Assembly: GCF_030269925.1 (NCBI RefSeq)
Contig: NC_085133.1
Coordinates: 7,274,001-7,338,000, forward strand
DNA: 64,000 nt
Source of the DNA: Bombyx mori
Lineage: Eukaryota > Arthropoda > Insecta > Lepidoptera > Bombycidae
Direction: 5' to 3'
Positions 58,301 through 63,898 of the stretch are shown in pieces (within the stretch, counting starts at the first letter, position 1; each line of letters starts with the position of its first letter). The notes below the pieces were generated by a model. The model worked only from the letters and a program-made list of their open reading frames with translations. It had not been told where the DNA came from and did not search any database. A program made the position numbers and the translations under genes.

Positions 58301-61300
58301 GCTTGGATATGCTACAAAAGAATCCGATTAAGAATTCCGATTTGGTTAAGTGGAGTCGAGGAGGTTTCGAGGTAAAGTCTTAGAATTTATGTATGGTACC
58401 ACGGTCCTGCATATTTAAGTGACGACCCAGTCGAGCATTCTGATTTGAAGGGCGGAAGATCTAATTATTAGATTCAACCAAATTAGCCCACTAACTAACC
58501 CATAATGCGAAACATAATAACGATACAGTCACGAAGCAAAACCATTCGCACTGCAATATTAAACGAACGAAACCGCCATTAGTTTAATGTGGGTATCTTC
58601 GTTCAACCTGAAATTTCATTAGGAGCTTATAAATTACCATAAAGGCTAACTAAATACTGGCTATTTTTATCGACCATACGTAAGCCGGGAAAAGGGGAAT
58701 CGTTAGACGAGGGTCGCAAGAAAACCGTTTAAATATGCAAAGCCCTTTTTATTTTAGGTCTAATTCGAAATAGAGGTGTATTTGTGTTTGCGAAATTCGG
58801 GGAGTCTTCACGATATATTTTATCGGTTAACGAAGGATATTTAAATAATTTCACTGGTATTTTTACGGGTATTGCTACGGTATTCATTCTATAAAAACAC
58901 GGTGGGATTACATGGGAATGACATATCCCTGAAAAGTTTGGGATGGTATGGACATGTGATGAAACGAAGTGACAATGAGGTTTTAAGAAAGTTTTAACTA
59001 TGAATGTGGAAGGCTTTTTTGCTAGCTATGCTGATAGCCTTGAGAGGCTATTTCAGCTTCGCCTTGACATGTAGGTGAGCTCACGGGGCTCAAGCCGGAA
59101 GTGTTACTAACACTGGCCCTAGCAAGAGCAGTGCGTCGCAGAATCTACCACCGAATCGGAAACGCGCCCCACTGAGAAGATCGGGCGAGAAACTCGGTGG
59201 GCTGTAACGGAATGCTTTAGAAGAAGAGGTAGACCTAAGAAAAAATGGATGGATTGCGTGAAAGACGGTATGTATAAGAGGGGAGTGAGCGAAAAAATGC
59301 TATATGATAGAGGAGTATGGAAAGAGAAAACATGTTACCCCGACCTCGGATGATTGAAAGAAGGGCAGGGGAAGGATGATGATGATGATGATGATGATGA
59401 TATATCTCTGAAAGTACTCAGGTGCAGGAAATTGTTGACCCAAATAAGTCGACCTTTGGACTACATTGGAGTAGATATGCAATAACTTTATGGATTGTTG
59501 GATGGCTGACTCACCTTTCCATCCCGCTCTGCAGGGCTTGTTAACTTTGATTGTGACCATAACAGGCGTCGACTGCATCATACCGCAATCGTAGGCGACA
59601 ACCGACAGGATGTGGTTGTGAGACTTCTCGTAGTCAAGTGGCTCAGTGTTCCTGATCACACCTGGGGGAATCATTAAAATTAGATTTATAATAAAGTAAT
59701 TTCCAGACTTCGAGATCGACATTGCATCTTATTAGATTCATATGTTGGATATATTACAGCAGAGCTCCATAACTTTGACCGTTTGATAAATAAACATTTT
59801 TCGACTTATTACGTATTGGAATTTAATATTAATCAGAAGAACTTAAACTAACTATTGTTTCTATATAACTAATAGATGATCGAAATTAACAAATCATTGA
59901 GGGTTTGCTAGTAGGATTTTTGGTCCTTTGCACAATACCGAGTATGATTCATTAAAATGTACAGTTTTAATTAGTTTACGTACCTTCAACGTTGATAGTA
60001 AACGGTTGGCTCCTGTCCGTAAGGATCTCGTACTTGCACACGTCACCATATCGCGGAGTGCAATCCTTATCAGTGGCTTCGACGCGAAGGATCTCATCGT
60101 AAATGCGTCCCTCGTCGACGGTCTTCACGTACGCGGATTGACTGAAGACTGGAGCGTATTCGTTCACGTCTGTCACCGTTATGTGAACGGGGACACTGGA
60201 GATGTATGCATTTATTAATTACACTAGCTTTACCCGTCCGCTTTGCTGGACATTTAAAATTAACATTACTTTAAAATTAACATTATTATATCTCACCCCC
60301 ACAAAGATTCTCATCATTAACGCCCCCGCAACTGGTGTAGAGAGTCCAACACTCATATAAATATAGCCTATCCATTAAGTTTAACTATTTTCTACATGGA
60401 TACCAAGTTTCAAGTCAATCGGGTGCATGGTTCAGTAGTTATAACGGAACATCCGTAAAACCGCTGTAGATTTATTTATATATTAGTAGTATAGATTTTT
60501 ACATTTAGCTAGCAAAACATCATTGGTTAAAGACGTCAAACGATAATATATGTATTGCGCTTTTGTGCGCAGTGAAATATATAGATTTGCATAAAGAAAT
60601 ATTATCAACATATCCAACTATATATCGTGTGAGGAAAGGATATTTGGATTAAGCGATATTTTTGCAACTTTACAGGGAAAGCTGGGCTTTGCAACTTTAC
60701 TAACTCACTTTACATTACTTTACATCCATTTACTTACTGGTGGTAGGACCTCTTGTGAGTCCGCGCGGGTAGGTACCACCTGCCCACGTACCCTGACTAT
60801 TTATGCCGTGAAGCAGTAATGCATTTCGGTTTGAAGGGTGGGGCAGCCGTTGTAACTATACTTGAGACCTTAGAACTTATATCTCAAGGTAGGTGGCACA
60901 TTTACGTTGGGCTCCAGTAACTACTTAACACCAGGTGGGCTGTGAGGTCGTCACCCATCTAAGCAATAAACAAAATTTCAGTTTAACATTTTAAAAAAAC
61001 ATTATAACAATAAACTTCTTTAGCTCTTCGAATGGGGTAAACTTAATTGAAGTTTATTTAAAAACATCGAAATGTTGTTACAAATACCAAATAAAACCGA
61101 GCTTTAATTACAAAGATAAATGTACCGTATTAAGCGAAATATCGCTTCAACCAACCAATACCCTTTCACCGCTCGACATTATTATTGTGTATTTTATATA
61201 TTTATATTATGTATAGGTATATTTTATTGCTTAGGTGGGTGGACGAGCTCACAGCCCACCTGGTGTTAACTGGTTACTGGAGCTCATAGACATCCACAAC

Positions 61301-62430
61301 GTAAATGCGCCACCCACCTTGAGATATAAGTTCTAAGGTCTCAAGTATAGTTACAACGGCTGCCCCACCCTTTAAACCGAAACGCATTACTGCTTCACGG
61401 CAGTACTAGGCAGGGTGGTGGTACCTACCCGCGCGGACTCTCAAGAGGTCCTACCACCAGTAATATATATTCTTAATTGATGCGAAAATATCACCTAACA
61501 CAAAATATCTTTTGATATTGGGATCAAAATAATTTTACATGATGAGTAAACAAACAACCACTATCAATTTGTTTCTTCCATTAACGATCTGCACGAATTT
61601 GTTTGCGAATCTGCTCCGATTGGGTTGCAATCAATTATTTTAATGGACGAGCAAATATTCTGTAGTCAATATTACGGGTAGTCAATCGTGATTTTGTCAC
61701 CGTCCTCGTCGAACCCGTCGCTTTCGACGAAGGGCTCGACGAGTGAATTAACCTATAGACACAGCGCACTGAGTTTCTCGCCGGATCTTCTCAGTGGGTC
61801 GCATTTCCGATCCGGTGGTAGATTCTGCGAAGCACTGCCCTTGCTGGGGTCAGTGTTAGCATCACTCTGGTTCGAGCCCCGTGAGCTCACCTACTAGCTA
61901 AGGCAGCGGTCGGGGAACTTCTTTAATTATCACCCCAAAATATTTTTGTGTAAGTTGATATTACCCCATGGCGAGGAGCAAAAAATAACGAAATCGCTTC
62001 TTTTTAGAATCTTTCATATTATAGCCGCCATGATAATTTTGAAAAAAAAATTATTATTTTTTCGTTTCGTTTCATTTCGTTTCATCGAGTTTGAAATCAC
62101 AACGATTCTAAAGAAGTTTCACTTCGATATATACTTTTTACTCACAAAGGTTTCATTTTTACCCCCCAAAATTTCATTTTAACCCATTTGGGGTAATTTA
62201 CCCCGGTTCCCCGACCGCTGAGCTAAGGTTACGCTGAAATAGCCTCTCAAGGCTATCAGCTAAATTAGGAAAAAAAAAAAAAGTGATTTTATAGTATTCT
62301 GGACGTACGTGTTGGAATAGGAGCCGTCGCAACCAACTGCGGCAATATCGAATTTGTAGTTTCGTCGTTTCTCGCAGTTCAGCGGGTATCGGACACGGAG
62401 GCGGGCTTCGTTTTCGTCTATCACCATTAT
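43288..62430 (-). CDS. Cals: Calsyntenin (3' eighteen coding exons; 5' end outside window)
   Basis: Calsyntenins are type I neuronal membrane proteins with two cadherin repeats and an LNS domain; their tail docks vesicles to kinesin-1 light chain. Eighteen exons with GT-AG borders join in phase: 62309-62430, 59984-60195, 59515-59661, 57388-57588, 56907-56987, 55318-55500, 54395-54522, 53392-53572, 52502-52639, 51215-51347, 49637-49830, 48732-48910, 47817-47933, 46046-46147, 45300-45429, 44408-44589, 43844-43952, 43288-43355. The total is 2607 bases (868 residues and stop). Hallmarks include VCDNEWHHYAL, LVVGACWQ, FKLTCSELNGRF, MAWDDSALTITVNPME and QLEWDNSTM. About 100 N-terminal residues (signal peptide and most of cadherin 1) are missing compared with vertebrate calsyntenins. 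The introns are heavily invaded by transposons. Family identity is very secure; the exon map is hand-made. Confidence 0.95.
43731..43736 (-). terminator. Possible alternative poly-A signal (AATAAA)
   Basis: AATAAA on the minus strand 33 bases past the read-through stop at 43770. It would serve only a transcript that retains the last intron. Confidence 0.25.
43844..43952 (-). CDS. Cals: Calsyntenin exon: acidic cytoplasmic segment
   Basis: Acceptor gtgtaatttccag; donor gacgaag|gtatgc. It encodes SVPSCGTHVNAAD and a run rich in S, D and E ending HHDSSDEDDE. This matches the acidic stretch of calsyntenin tails. If the donor is not used, translation runs on to a stop at 43770, giving an alternative tail ending LTVNST. 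Confidence 0.88.
44172..44283. mobile_element. 112-base TA-flanked MITE
   Basis: Perfect 17-base inverted ends: taaaaaaaagcgtgggg (44172-44188) and ccccacgctttttttta (44267-44283), each starting or ending in TA. Half of a second copy lies at 48131-48193. It lies in the calsyntenin intron between 43952 and 44408. Confidence 0.8.
44408..44589 (-). CDS. Cals: Calsyntenin exon: transmembrane helix and first kinesin-binding motif
   Basis: Acceptor gtgactgtgcag; donor atggaagag|gtattt. It encodes the hydrophobic segment HVALLIGVVAVGVVVLAAGV followed by basic ARTRR, then MAWDDSALTITVNPMEE. The last motif is almost identical to the first kinesin-light-chain-binding site of vertebrate calsyntenins (MDWDDSALTITVNPME). 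Confidence 0.93.
45000..45240 (+). repeat. Repeat H copy with a tandem 48-base duplication
   Basis: Inverted relative of 14346-14540. At its right end the unit ttttttcagtggactt...accaagaagttacgtctat occurs twice in tandem (about 45139-45186 and 45187-45234). Confidence 0.6.
45300..45429 (-). CDS. Cals: Calsyntenin exon: His/Ala-rich extracellular juxtamembrane segment
   Basis: Acceptor catttcgattcgcag; donor agcgcca|gtgagt. It encodes PDRGHAHGHAVAPRVYAAHA then QRDAHAADVPAPRLIDLRPE. The high GC content (over 70%) is unlike its surroundings. This region precedes the membrane in calsyntenins, where shedding proteases cut. The frame is fixed by the phases of both neighbours. Confidence 0.85.
45468..45729. 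mobile_element. hAT-like MITE
   Basis: Ends CAGTGCTTCCAC (45468-45479) and GTGGAAGCACTG (45718-45729) are perfect inverted repeats of the hAT style. The inside is rich in tttcccct motifs. An 8-base duplication was not evident. It lies 38 bases upstream of the splice acceptor of exon 45300-45429. Confidence 0.65.
46046..46147 (-). CDS. Cals: Calsyntenin exon: extracellular stalk
   Basis: Acceptor aatttaatttacag; donor gaatcagtg|gtacgt. Exactly 34 codons, phase 0 to 0, beginning LTVVHPHMSAANEV. It matches the VNVIHTANPMEHANHM region of vertebrate calsyntenin-1 in position and pattern. Confidence 0.87.
46436..46468 (-). repeat. Family A SINE end scrap
   Basis: ccgcgcggactcacaagagg then tcctaccaccagtaa, immediately beside the mariner. 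Confidence 0.6.
46494..47792 (-). mobile_element. Complete mariner element (DD37D type)
   Basis: Inverted ends gtcaggtcataaattctgtc (from 46494) and, reversed from 47792, gtcaggtcataagtattgtc match at 20 of the first 23 positions. TA flanks both sides (46492-46493, 47793-47794). The 1299-base length and one uninterrupted transposase frame are those of an autonomous mariner. It lies in the calsyntenin intron between 46147 and 47817, in the same orientation as the gene. Confidence 0.92.
46615..47655 (-). CDS. Mariner transposase, full length, DD37D
   Basis: This 346-residue frame has no stop or frameshift. Mariner transposases cut and paste their element at TA sites in the nucleus. The N-terminal half holds two helix-turn-helix regions separated by the GRPRS linker (59-63). 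Catalytic aspartates are D151 (ILFSDEKIF), D247 (VFQQDSAPAH) and D285 (SSPDLNPLDY), with 37 residues between the last two. That spacing marks the DD37D lineage known from Bombyx, not the DD34D of classical mariners. The start is 137 bases from the right end and the stop 121 bases from the left end, so the whole transposon is present. Activity is possible but not shown. Confidence 0.93.
   Translation of the reverse strand: MEWTLKEDRVAVIALHRCGYAPIQILNILKNLNITKRFVYCTIKRYNEDSSVDDRSRSGRPRSVRTPAVIKAVKARIQRNPKRKQKLLALQMGLSRTTVKRVLNEDLGLRAYRRKTGHRLNARLMDLRLKRCRALLKRYAGKKCREILFSDEKIFTIEESYNKQNDKVYAHSSEEASNRIPRVQRGHFPSSLMVWLGVSYWGLTEVHFCEKGVKTNAVVYQNTVLMNLVEPVSHTMFNNRHWVFQQDSAPAHRAKSTQDWLAAREIDFIRHEDWPSSSPDLNPLDYKIWQHLEEKACSKPHPNLESLKTSLIKSAADIDMDLVRAAIDDWPRRLKACIQNHGGHFE
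47817..47933 (-). CDS. Cals: Calsyntenin exon: conserved membrane-proximal domain
   Basis: Acceptor acaattcgcag; donor gtacaaacc|gtacgt. 39 codons, phase 0 to 0, including VFKLTCSELNGRFTSNEY, one of the most conserved stretches of calsyntenins (vertebrate form CSELNGRYxSNEF). Confidence 0.93.
48131..48193 (+). repeat. Half copy of the 112-base TA MITE
   Basis: gaacagatatgagtagaagg and cctgaaaatcaccccacgc match 44222-44283. The left half is missing. Confidence 0.7.
48332..48684. mobile_element. 353-base MITE with 35-base inverted ends
   Basis: The end AGCCGTGCCAATAAAGAAAC (from 48332) is matched by the inverted gtttctttattggcgcggct (to 48684); about 32 of 35 positions pair. TATA flanks both sides (48328-48331, 48685-48688). 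It stops 48 bases from calsyntenin exon 48732-48910. Superfamily unclear; TA or TATA targets suggest Tc1/mariner-like. Confidence 0.75.
48732..48910 (-). CDS. Cals: Calsyntenin exon: extracellular conserved region
   Basis: Acceptor taatgttgtttag before ATGAGAATCAG; donor taccagaag|gtcact. It encodes ENQKLDSCVVSVYPALNPDH and later DGVILTGADTVHNYQK, matching LDSCVVSIRPSLNPDHE and DGVxLxGADxxxSYEQ in vertebrates. A nearer AG (…aatcag) would break phase, which decides the start. Confidence 0.9.
49019..49070 (-). repeat. Helitron 3' end fragment
   Basis: actagctgacccggcagact and tcgtagtgcctcaatcgata match, inverted, the end of the Helitron at 24525-24770. Confidence 0.55.
49103..49397 (+). mobile_element. 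Family A SINE, rearranged 3' part
   Basis: gacttccacggtgaaggaat, body, then tttgatagatatagaatagatg and ctaagcgataaaaaa. The altered 3' part is shared with 31614-31942, defining a subfamily. Confidence 0.8.
49413..49607 (+). mobile_element. Family A SINE, 5'-truncated
   Basis: tgcctatttctgccgtgaag to ctaactaagcaataaaaaaa, directly after the previous copy and only about 30 bases from the donor of exon 49637-49830. Confidence 0.85.
49637..49830 (-). CDS. Cals: Calsyntenin exon: extracellular domain
   Basis: Acceptor cgaaacccttag; donor ccactggccg|gtaaat. It encodes CDNGRIIKARPAESYIMVLA and PQTPSILLNGSADVA, aligning with CISVPPVDGYVMVLQPEEPK-type sequence of vertebrate calsyntenin. Phases 2 to 1 fit both neighbours. 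Confidence 0.88.
49831..50704. other. Intron sequence, no repeat identified
   Basis: Holds a perfect 9-base hairpin gtgttcggt/accgaacac at 50235-50260. Nothing else recognised. Confidence 0.5.
50705..51104. mobile_element. Element with perfect 31-base inverted ends
   Basis: Inverted repeats at 50705-50735 (atatgaggccgtcagcgcaa...) and 51074-51104 are perfect over 31 bases. A truncated family A SINE (50931-51029) sits inside. Similar tagggac-like bases flank both sides. Superfamily unknown. Confidence 0.65.
50931..51029 (+). mobile_element. Family A SINE, 3' end
   Basis: taggtgggtggcgcatttac to ccatctaagcaataaaaaaa. Confidence 0.8.
51215..51347 (-). CDS. Cals: Calsyntenin exon: extracellular domain
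   Basis: Acceptor tgtcttcctccag; donor accatcac|gtatgt. It encodes LKSVSVEGDGVADVETLLRR, VAYGDARAFPTPGRRNVHVA and TTI, aligning with the ISYLNSRQFPTPGIRRL stretch of vertebrate calsyntenins. Confidence 0.92.
51552..51711 (-). mobile_element. Family A SINE with internal deletion
   Basis: ttattgcctaggtgtgtgga to ctgcttcacggcagaaataa; part of the body between gacat and ttctaaggtc is missing. Confidence 0.8.
51712..52501. other. Intron sequence with a direct repeat
   Basis: 52258-52355 and 52399-52500 are direct repeats of about 95 bases (accagggccagatcgactaa, ctgcattaaaagggagagct, tatgcctttgac). No exon. Confidence 0.55.
52502..52639 (-). CDS. Cals: Calsyntenin exon: end of LNS domain
   Basis: Acceptor tgtttcgtgcag; donor gacctat|gtaact. 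It encodes TEKDMKHHLRGWLAGLGVLR and LSCLARCREGLSLAPDL, aligning with FRGNLAGLTLRSG and CLYTCKEGLDL in vertebrates. Confidence 0.9.
52681..52850 (+). mobile_element. Family A SINE, 5' half with tRNA-like head
   Basis: Head cttggcctaaacgataagac with A-box-like tggcctaaacg and B-box region tgtgtttgaatcccgcaggc, then ctgactttcacggtgaagga. Breaks off in an A-rich stretch. Confidence 0.8.
52875..52928 (-). repeat. Family A SINE scrap
   Basis: aaataggcagagcggtggta to cacaagaggtcctacct. Confidence 0.6.
53028..53377. mobile_element. MITE-like element with GAAGTGAAACTTCT ends
   Basis: gaagtgaaacttct (53050-53063) and agaagtttcacttc (53362-53375) are perfectly inverted. The outer left part gtgcaacttggtgcacgtga resembles the outer end of 32762-33121. 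The right end is 15 bases from the donor of exon 53392-53572. Confidence 0.55.
53392..53572 (-). CDS. Cals: Calsyntenin exon: LNS domain core
   Basis: Acceptor gatcatttcaccag; donor tggcaag|gtacgt. It encodes VCDNEWHHYALNIRFPNVDL and ends TTLVVGACWQ. The CDxEWHHYxLN and VVGACWQ stretches are calsyntenin hallmarks. Confidence 0.95.
54141..54371 (-). mobile_element. Short non-autonomous Helitron, copy 1
   Basis: On the minus strand it starts TCTATACTAATATATAAATC and ends gcggacgggtacagctagt. Flanks are A and T. 231 bases. Copies 2 and 3 at 56537-56758 and 60224-60496 share aagtttcaagtcaatcgg. Confidence 0.75.
54395..54522 (-). CDS. Cals: Calsyntenin exon: LNS domain
   Basis: Acceptor ttttcttccag; donor atacccgag|gtgggc. 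It encodes MNRHHYALFVRNCRLILLLR and FRPAEWRWKIPE, matching MNRHHYSLYVHGCRLIFLFR and YRPAEFHWKL in vertebrate calsyntenin. Confidence 0.94.
54713..54881. mobile_element. Fold-back MITE, copy 2
   Basis: Perfect 22-base inverted ends (54713-54734 and 54856-54877, gagttttttaacgttctcga...). Centre ccgctaggggcgctgttcc is inverted relative to copy 1 at 3107. An extra inner hairpin aacttcatacaa/ttgtatgaagtt lies at 54757-54784. Confidence 0.8.
54923..55110 (-). mobile_element. LINE J 3' end with internal deletion
   Basis: Poly-T, ttgcccttgcaggcagacga, cggcccacctgatggtgaag, then LINE C-terminal frame (KHDISFFKPGLWKVLN on the minus strand). About 30 bases are missing in the tail. Confidence 0.8.
55318..55500 (-). 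CDS. Cals: Calsyntenin exon: LNS domain start
   Basis: Acceptor gcttaattcgtcag; donor gaccaca|gtcagt. It encodes RDGEQMFEFDGETTSAIVPE and FSISTWMRHAPPADGDKHRK, matching the VFEFNGTQAVRIPDG and FTISVWMRHGPFG stretches of vertebrates. Phase 1 at both ends fits the neighbours. Confidence 0.92.
55520..55929 (+). repeat. Family E repeat with CTAGT terminus
   Basis: atagagaatatagagaagga, gtcaaattgagaatagatta and ctaatttcgagtaccgggag, then accgctagt (CTAGT at 55925-55929). Best evidence that family E is a Helitron 3' region. Confidence 0.6.
55930..56536. other. Intron sequence, no repeat identified
   Basis: Two inverted stretches (gcaatttcgaaaagggcaca at 55951-55970 and gtgcccttttcgaaattgca at 56162-56181) suggest another palindromic element spanning about 55950-56182. 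Confidence 0.5.
56537..56758 (-). mobile_element. Short non-autonomous Helitron, copy 2
   Basis: gactagccgcactcgccccc to atatattagtataga; diverged from copy 1 mainly near the CTAGT end and by an internal deletion. Confidence 0.7.
56907..56987 (-). CDS. Cals: Calsyntenin exon: linker before LNS domain
   Basis: Acceptor tattttcgtatag; donor gactcag|gtttgt. 81 bases encoding LDPKTIDLLPSPGAGNEWAK and SLKPDS. It aligns with the VDLLPxPxxxxNW stretch of vertebrates. Confidence 0.86.
57182..57256. repeat. Pyrimidine-rich TTC/TCTT stretch
   Basis: Imperfect ttctttcttctttcttcata and ctcttctcttcttcttctgt. Confidence 0.7.
57388..57588 (-). CDS. Cals: Calsyntenin exon: region between cadherin 2 and LNS
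   Basis: Acceptor cttaatgttttag; donor ccatatgcg|gtgaga. It encodes VAERVDYAPGTGPLALFPAA, RLETC, then VSLQASRVGSGCDRDTYS. Vertebrate calsyntenin has RIEYxPGxGxLAxFPxIxLETC and GCDRDxYS. GC-rich compared with the intron. Confidence 0.94.
57649..57880 (+). mobile_element. Family A SINE
   Basis: gttggtggtaggacttcttg to ccaggtggcctgtgagcttg; the final caataaaa tail is lost. Confidence 0.85.
57881..58922. other. Intron sequence, no exon
   Basis: No repeat family or exon recognised. Confidence 0.5.
58936..59401 (+). mobile_element. LINE R fragment split by family B
   Basis: gggatggtatggacatgtga...atgaatgtggaagg and gaagaagaggtagacctaag...ggggaagg with a (GAT)n tail at 59377-59401. Same family as 185-494. 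Flanking duplication atatccctgaaa / atatctctgaaa (58923-58934, 59402-59413). Confidence 0.8.
59011..59206 (-). mobile_element. Family B element nested in LINE R
   Basis: cttttttgctagctatgctgat, gtaggtgagctcacggggct and gagaagatcgggcgagaaac, ending at gtgggctgtaac. It splits the LINE reading frame between NVEG and RRGRPKKKW. Confidence 0.8.
59515..59661 (-). CDS. Cals: Calsyntenin exon: end of cadherin repeat 2
   Basis: Acceptor atgattcccccag; donor tggaaag|gtgagt. It encodes VIRNTEPLDYEKSHNHILSV, VAYDCGMMQSTPVMV and NKPCRAGWKG. Matches IKNTEKLNYGKEHQYKLTVT, AYDCG and CTPGWQG in vertebrates. Confidence 0.94.
59984..60195 (-). CDS. Cals: Calsyntenin exon: cadherin repeats 1-2 junction
   Basis: Acceptor gcatacatctccag; donor gttgaag|gtacgt. 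It encodes VPVHITVTDVNEYAPVFSQS, with the calcium-binding DVNEYAPVF linker between cadherin repeats, then EGRIYDEILRVEATDKDC. Vertebrate form: VNDVNEYAPVF and ILRVEAxDxDC. Confidence 0.95.
60224..60496 (-). mobile_element. Short non-autonomous Helitron, copy 3
   Basis: actagctttacccgtccgct to tatattagtagtataga, with a small tandem duplication (ttaaaattaacatta) at 60252-60286. Confidence 0.7.
60737..60968 (+). mobile_element. Family A SINE, 5'-truncated
   Basis: actggtggtaggacctcttg to cacccatctaagcaataaac, with a deletion in the tail. Confidence 0.85.
61221..61462 (-). mobile_element. Family A SINE, 5'-truncated
   Basis: ttattgcttaggtgggtgga to caagaggtcctaccaccagt. Confidence 0.85.
61683..62272 (+). 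mobile_element. Family B element, long copy interrupted by a hAT MITE
   Basis: gtcaccgtcctcgtcgaacc, tttctcgccggatcttctca and ccccgtgagctcacctacta, then after the insertion ttacgctgaaatagcctctc and poly-A (62261-62272). The MITE at 61904-62220 splits it. Confidence 0.85.
61904..62220. mobile_element. hAT-type MITE, 317 bases
   Basis: Perfect 15-base inverted ends CAGCGGTCGGGGAAC (61904-61918) and GTTCCCCGACCGCTG (62206-62220). An 8-base target duplication agctaagg (61896-61903, 62221-62228) marks the hAT superfamily. No transposase. The interior contains a piece shared with 32762-33121. Confidence 0.92.
62309..62430 (-). CDS. Cals: Calsyntenin exon: end of cadherin repeat 1
   Basis: Acceptor tttattcgttctag; donor tccaacac|gtacgt. 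It encodes IMVIDENEARLRVRYPLNCE and KRRNYKFDIAAVGCDGSYSN. It aligns with the LDCELQKDYTFTIQAYDCG part of vertebrate cadherin repeat 1. This is the most 5' coding exon in the window. Confidence 0.85.
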
Positions 62431-62490
62431 CTAGAACGAATAAAATAAAAATAGTACCAAAAATAAAAACTAATTTTATTTATTTACTTA

Positions 62491-62857
62491 AATTTTTGGA
62501 AGTGAAAACTGCTTTAGAATCGTTGTGATTTCAAATCGGATGCAACGGAAAAAACGACAGGTAAGAGACACAAATACAAAAATGTGTAGGATGAAGCCAG
62601 CAAAGAATGAGACAGAAATATACATACTATTTAATACAGCGCCATCTGTTAGATTTTTTAATACTAACGTGTGTATGAAAGCTCTTGTAGTGAATTTTAA
62701 TTTAGGATTATACGTGAAATTAAAATATCAATTCACAGAGGGCGCTACCTTACAATTATTTACTAATGACAAAATTTTACATATACTTAAGACGTTTAGG
62801 ATAATTGTATTTTAATTTTGGAAGGTTTCACTTCTACCACGTGTGAATTGCACACAT
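62491..62857 (+). mobile_element. Recent short mobile element, copy 2
   Basis: Near-identical to 32762-33121, with its open frame of about 90 codons intact (ATG near 62540). It lies 61 bases upstream of the splice acceptor of exon 62309-62430 in an intron. Confidence 0.7.
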
Positions 62858-63741
62858 GTAATTTTTTTTATTTTTTATTGTCCTTATATCGGGGTTTGAA
62901 AGGACGTTTGGTTAAAGCGATATTCCGCTTAATACGTGACATTTATCTTTGTTATAAAATGTGCGTTTTATTTAGTACTAGCACCAACAATTCGATGTTT
63001 TTAATTGAACTTCAATTAAGTTTACTCCATTCAAAAAGGAATGAACATGGAAAAGTTTTTTTTTGTTATGATACTTTTCCCAAATTTTCGTCTTTAATTG
63101 GCTCTCGTGTAAAGTTGCAAAAGTGCCGCTTAAACCAAATGACATTTCACCCCTCGATATGATTTCATAGTTTACGAATACATTTTAGTTTGGAAGCAGT
63201 TTTAATTATGTTTAAGACTCGCAGTGACAGTATAAAAAAACTTAAAATCAGTTTAGAAATATTGAAAGCTTTATATAGAAGTCTTTCACTGTTTTTCTAG
63301 TAAACTATGACCTGAAAACTAAAGTATAAATGGATTTAAAGTAGTAGGTACAGGTATGATTTTTTGTAAGTTCCATGTTTTCCATTTTGTTGAATCAATG
63401 CAATGAATGTATAATACCATCAGTGACATGACTACTACAAATGCTATCTTTAACTACGTTTAAAACATCTATCATAAACAATTCAGGTAAGATAATTATA
63501 CAATAACAAAACCTCGAAATGGCCCGAGTATTATTGAATATTAAATGTAGCGAAACAACAAAATGTTTTACGGAGCGATCCCGGTAAAATTGATATCAAC
63601 GCTATTACTTTGGGATATTTTCGGGTCATTTCGAACTAATGAAATTTCATTTAAGCGGAAATTAAGTTGCCAGGTTATTAATCGGACCACGTTTTCACTT
63701 TGTGGTACATACCTTTGTTATGTTTATTTTTTAGATTTGTT
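62858..63741. other. No exon recognised
   Basis: Open frames at 62818-63162 and 63563-63802 have no recognisable domain and AT-rich composition. Inverted stretches ttaagcgg... near 62930, 63125 and 63650 hint at decayed transposon ends. Confidence 0.4.
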
Positions 63742-63898
63742 TTTAAGCTATTGCATAGATTTTATCGCGGGCCTTGAGCGCGGCTTGAGAGTGGAATCGT
63801 GAAATTCCGTAACGAAAAAAACCTTCCGCCACTCACTACGCCTACTATGTAGCTCGCGTTCAACACATTCACACGTTGCGCTTGTGTAGTGTTTAAAG
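63742..63898. repeat. Repeat F, copy 2
   Basis: ctattgcatagattttatcg, gaaattccgtaacgaaaaaa and tagctcgcgttcaacacatt, matching 38845-39015. Confidence 0.6.
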
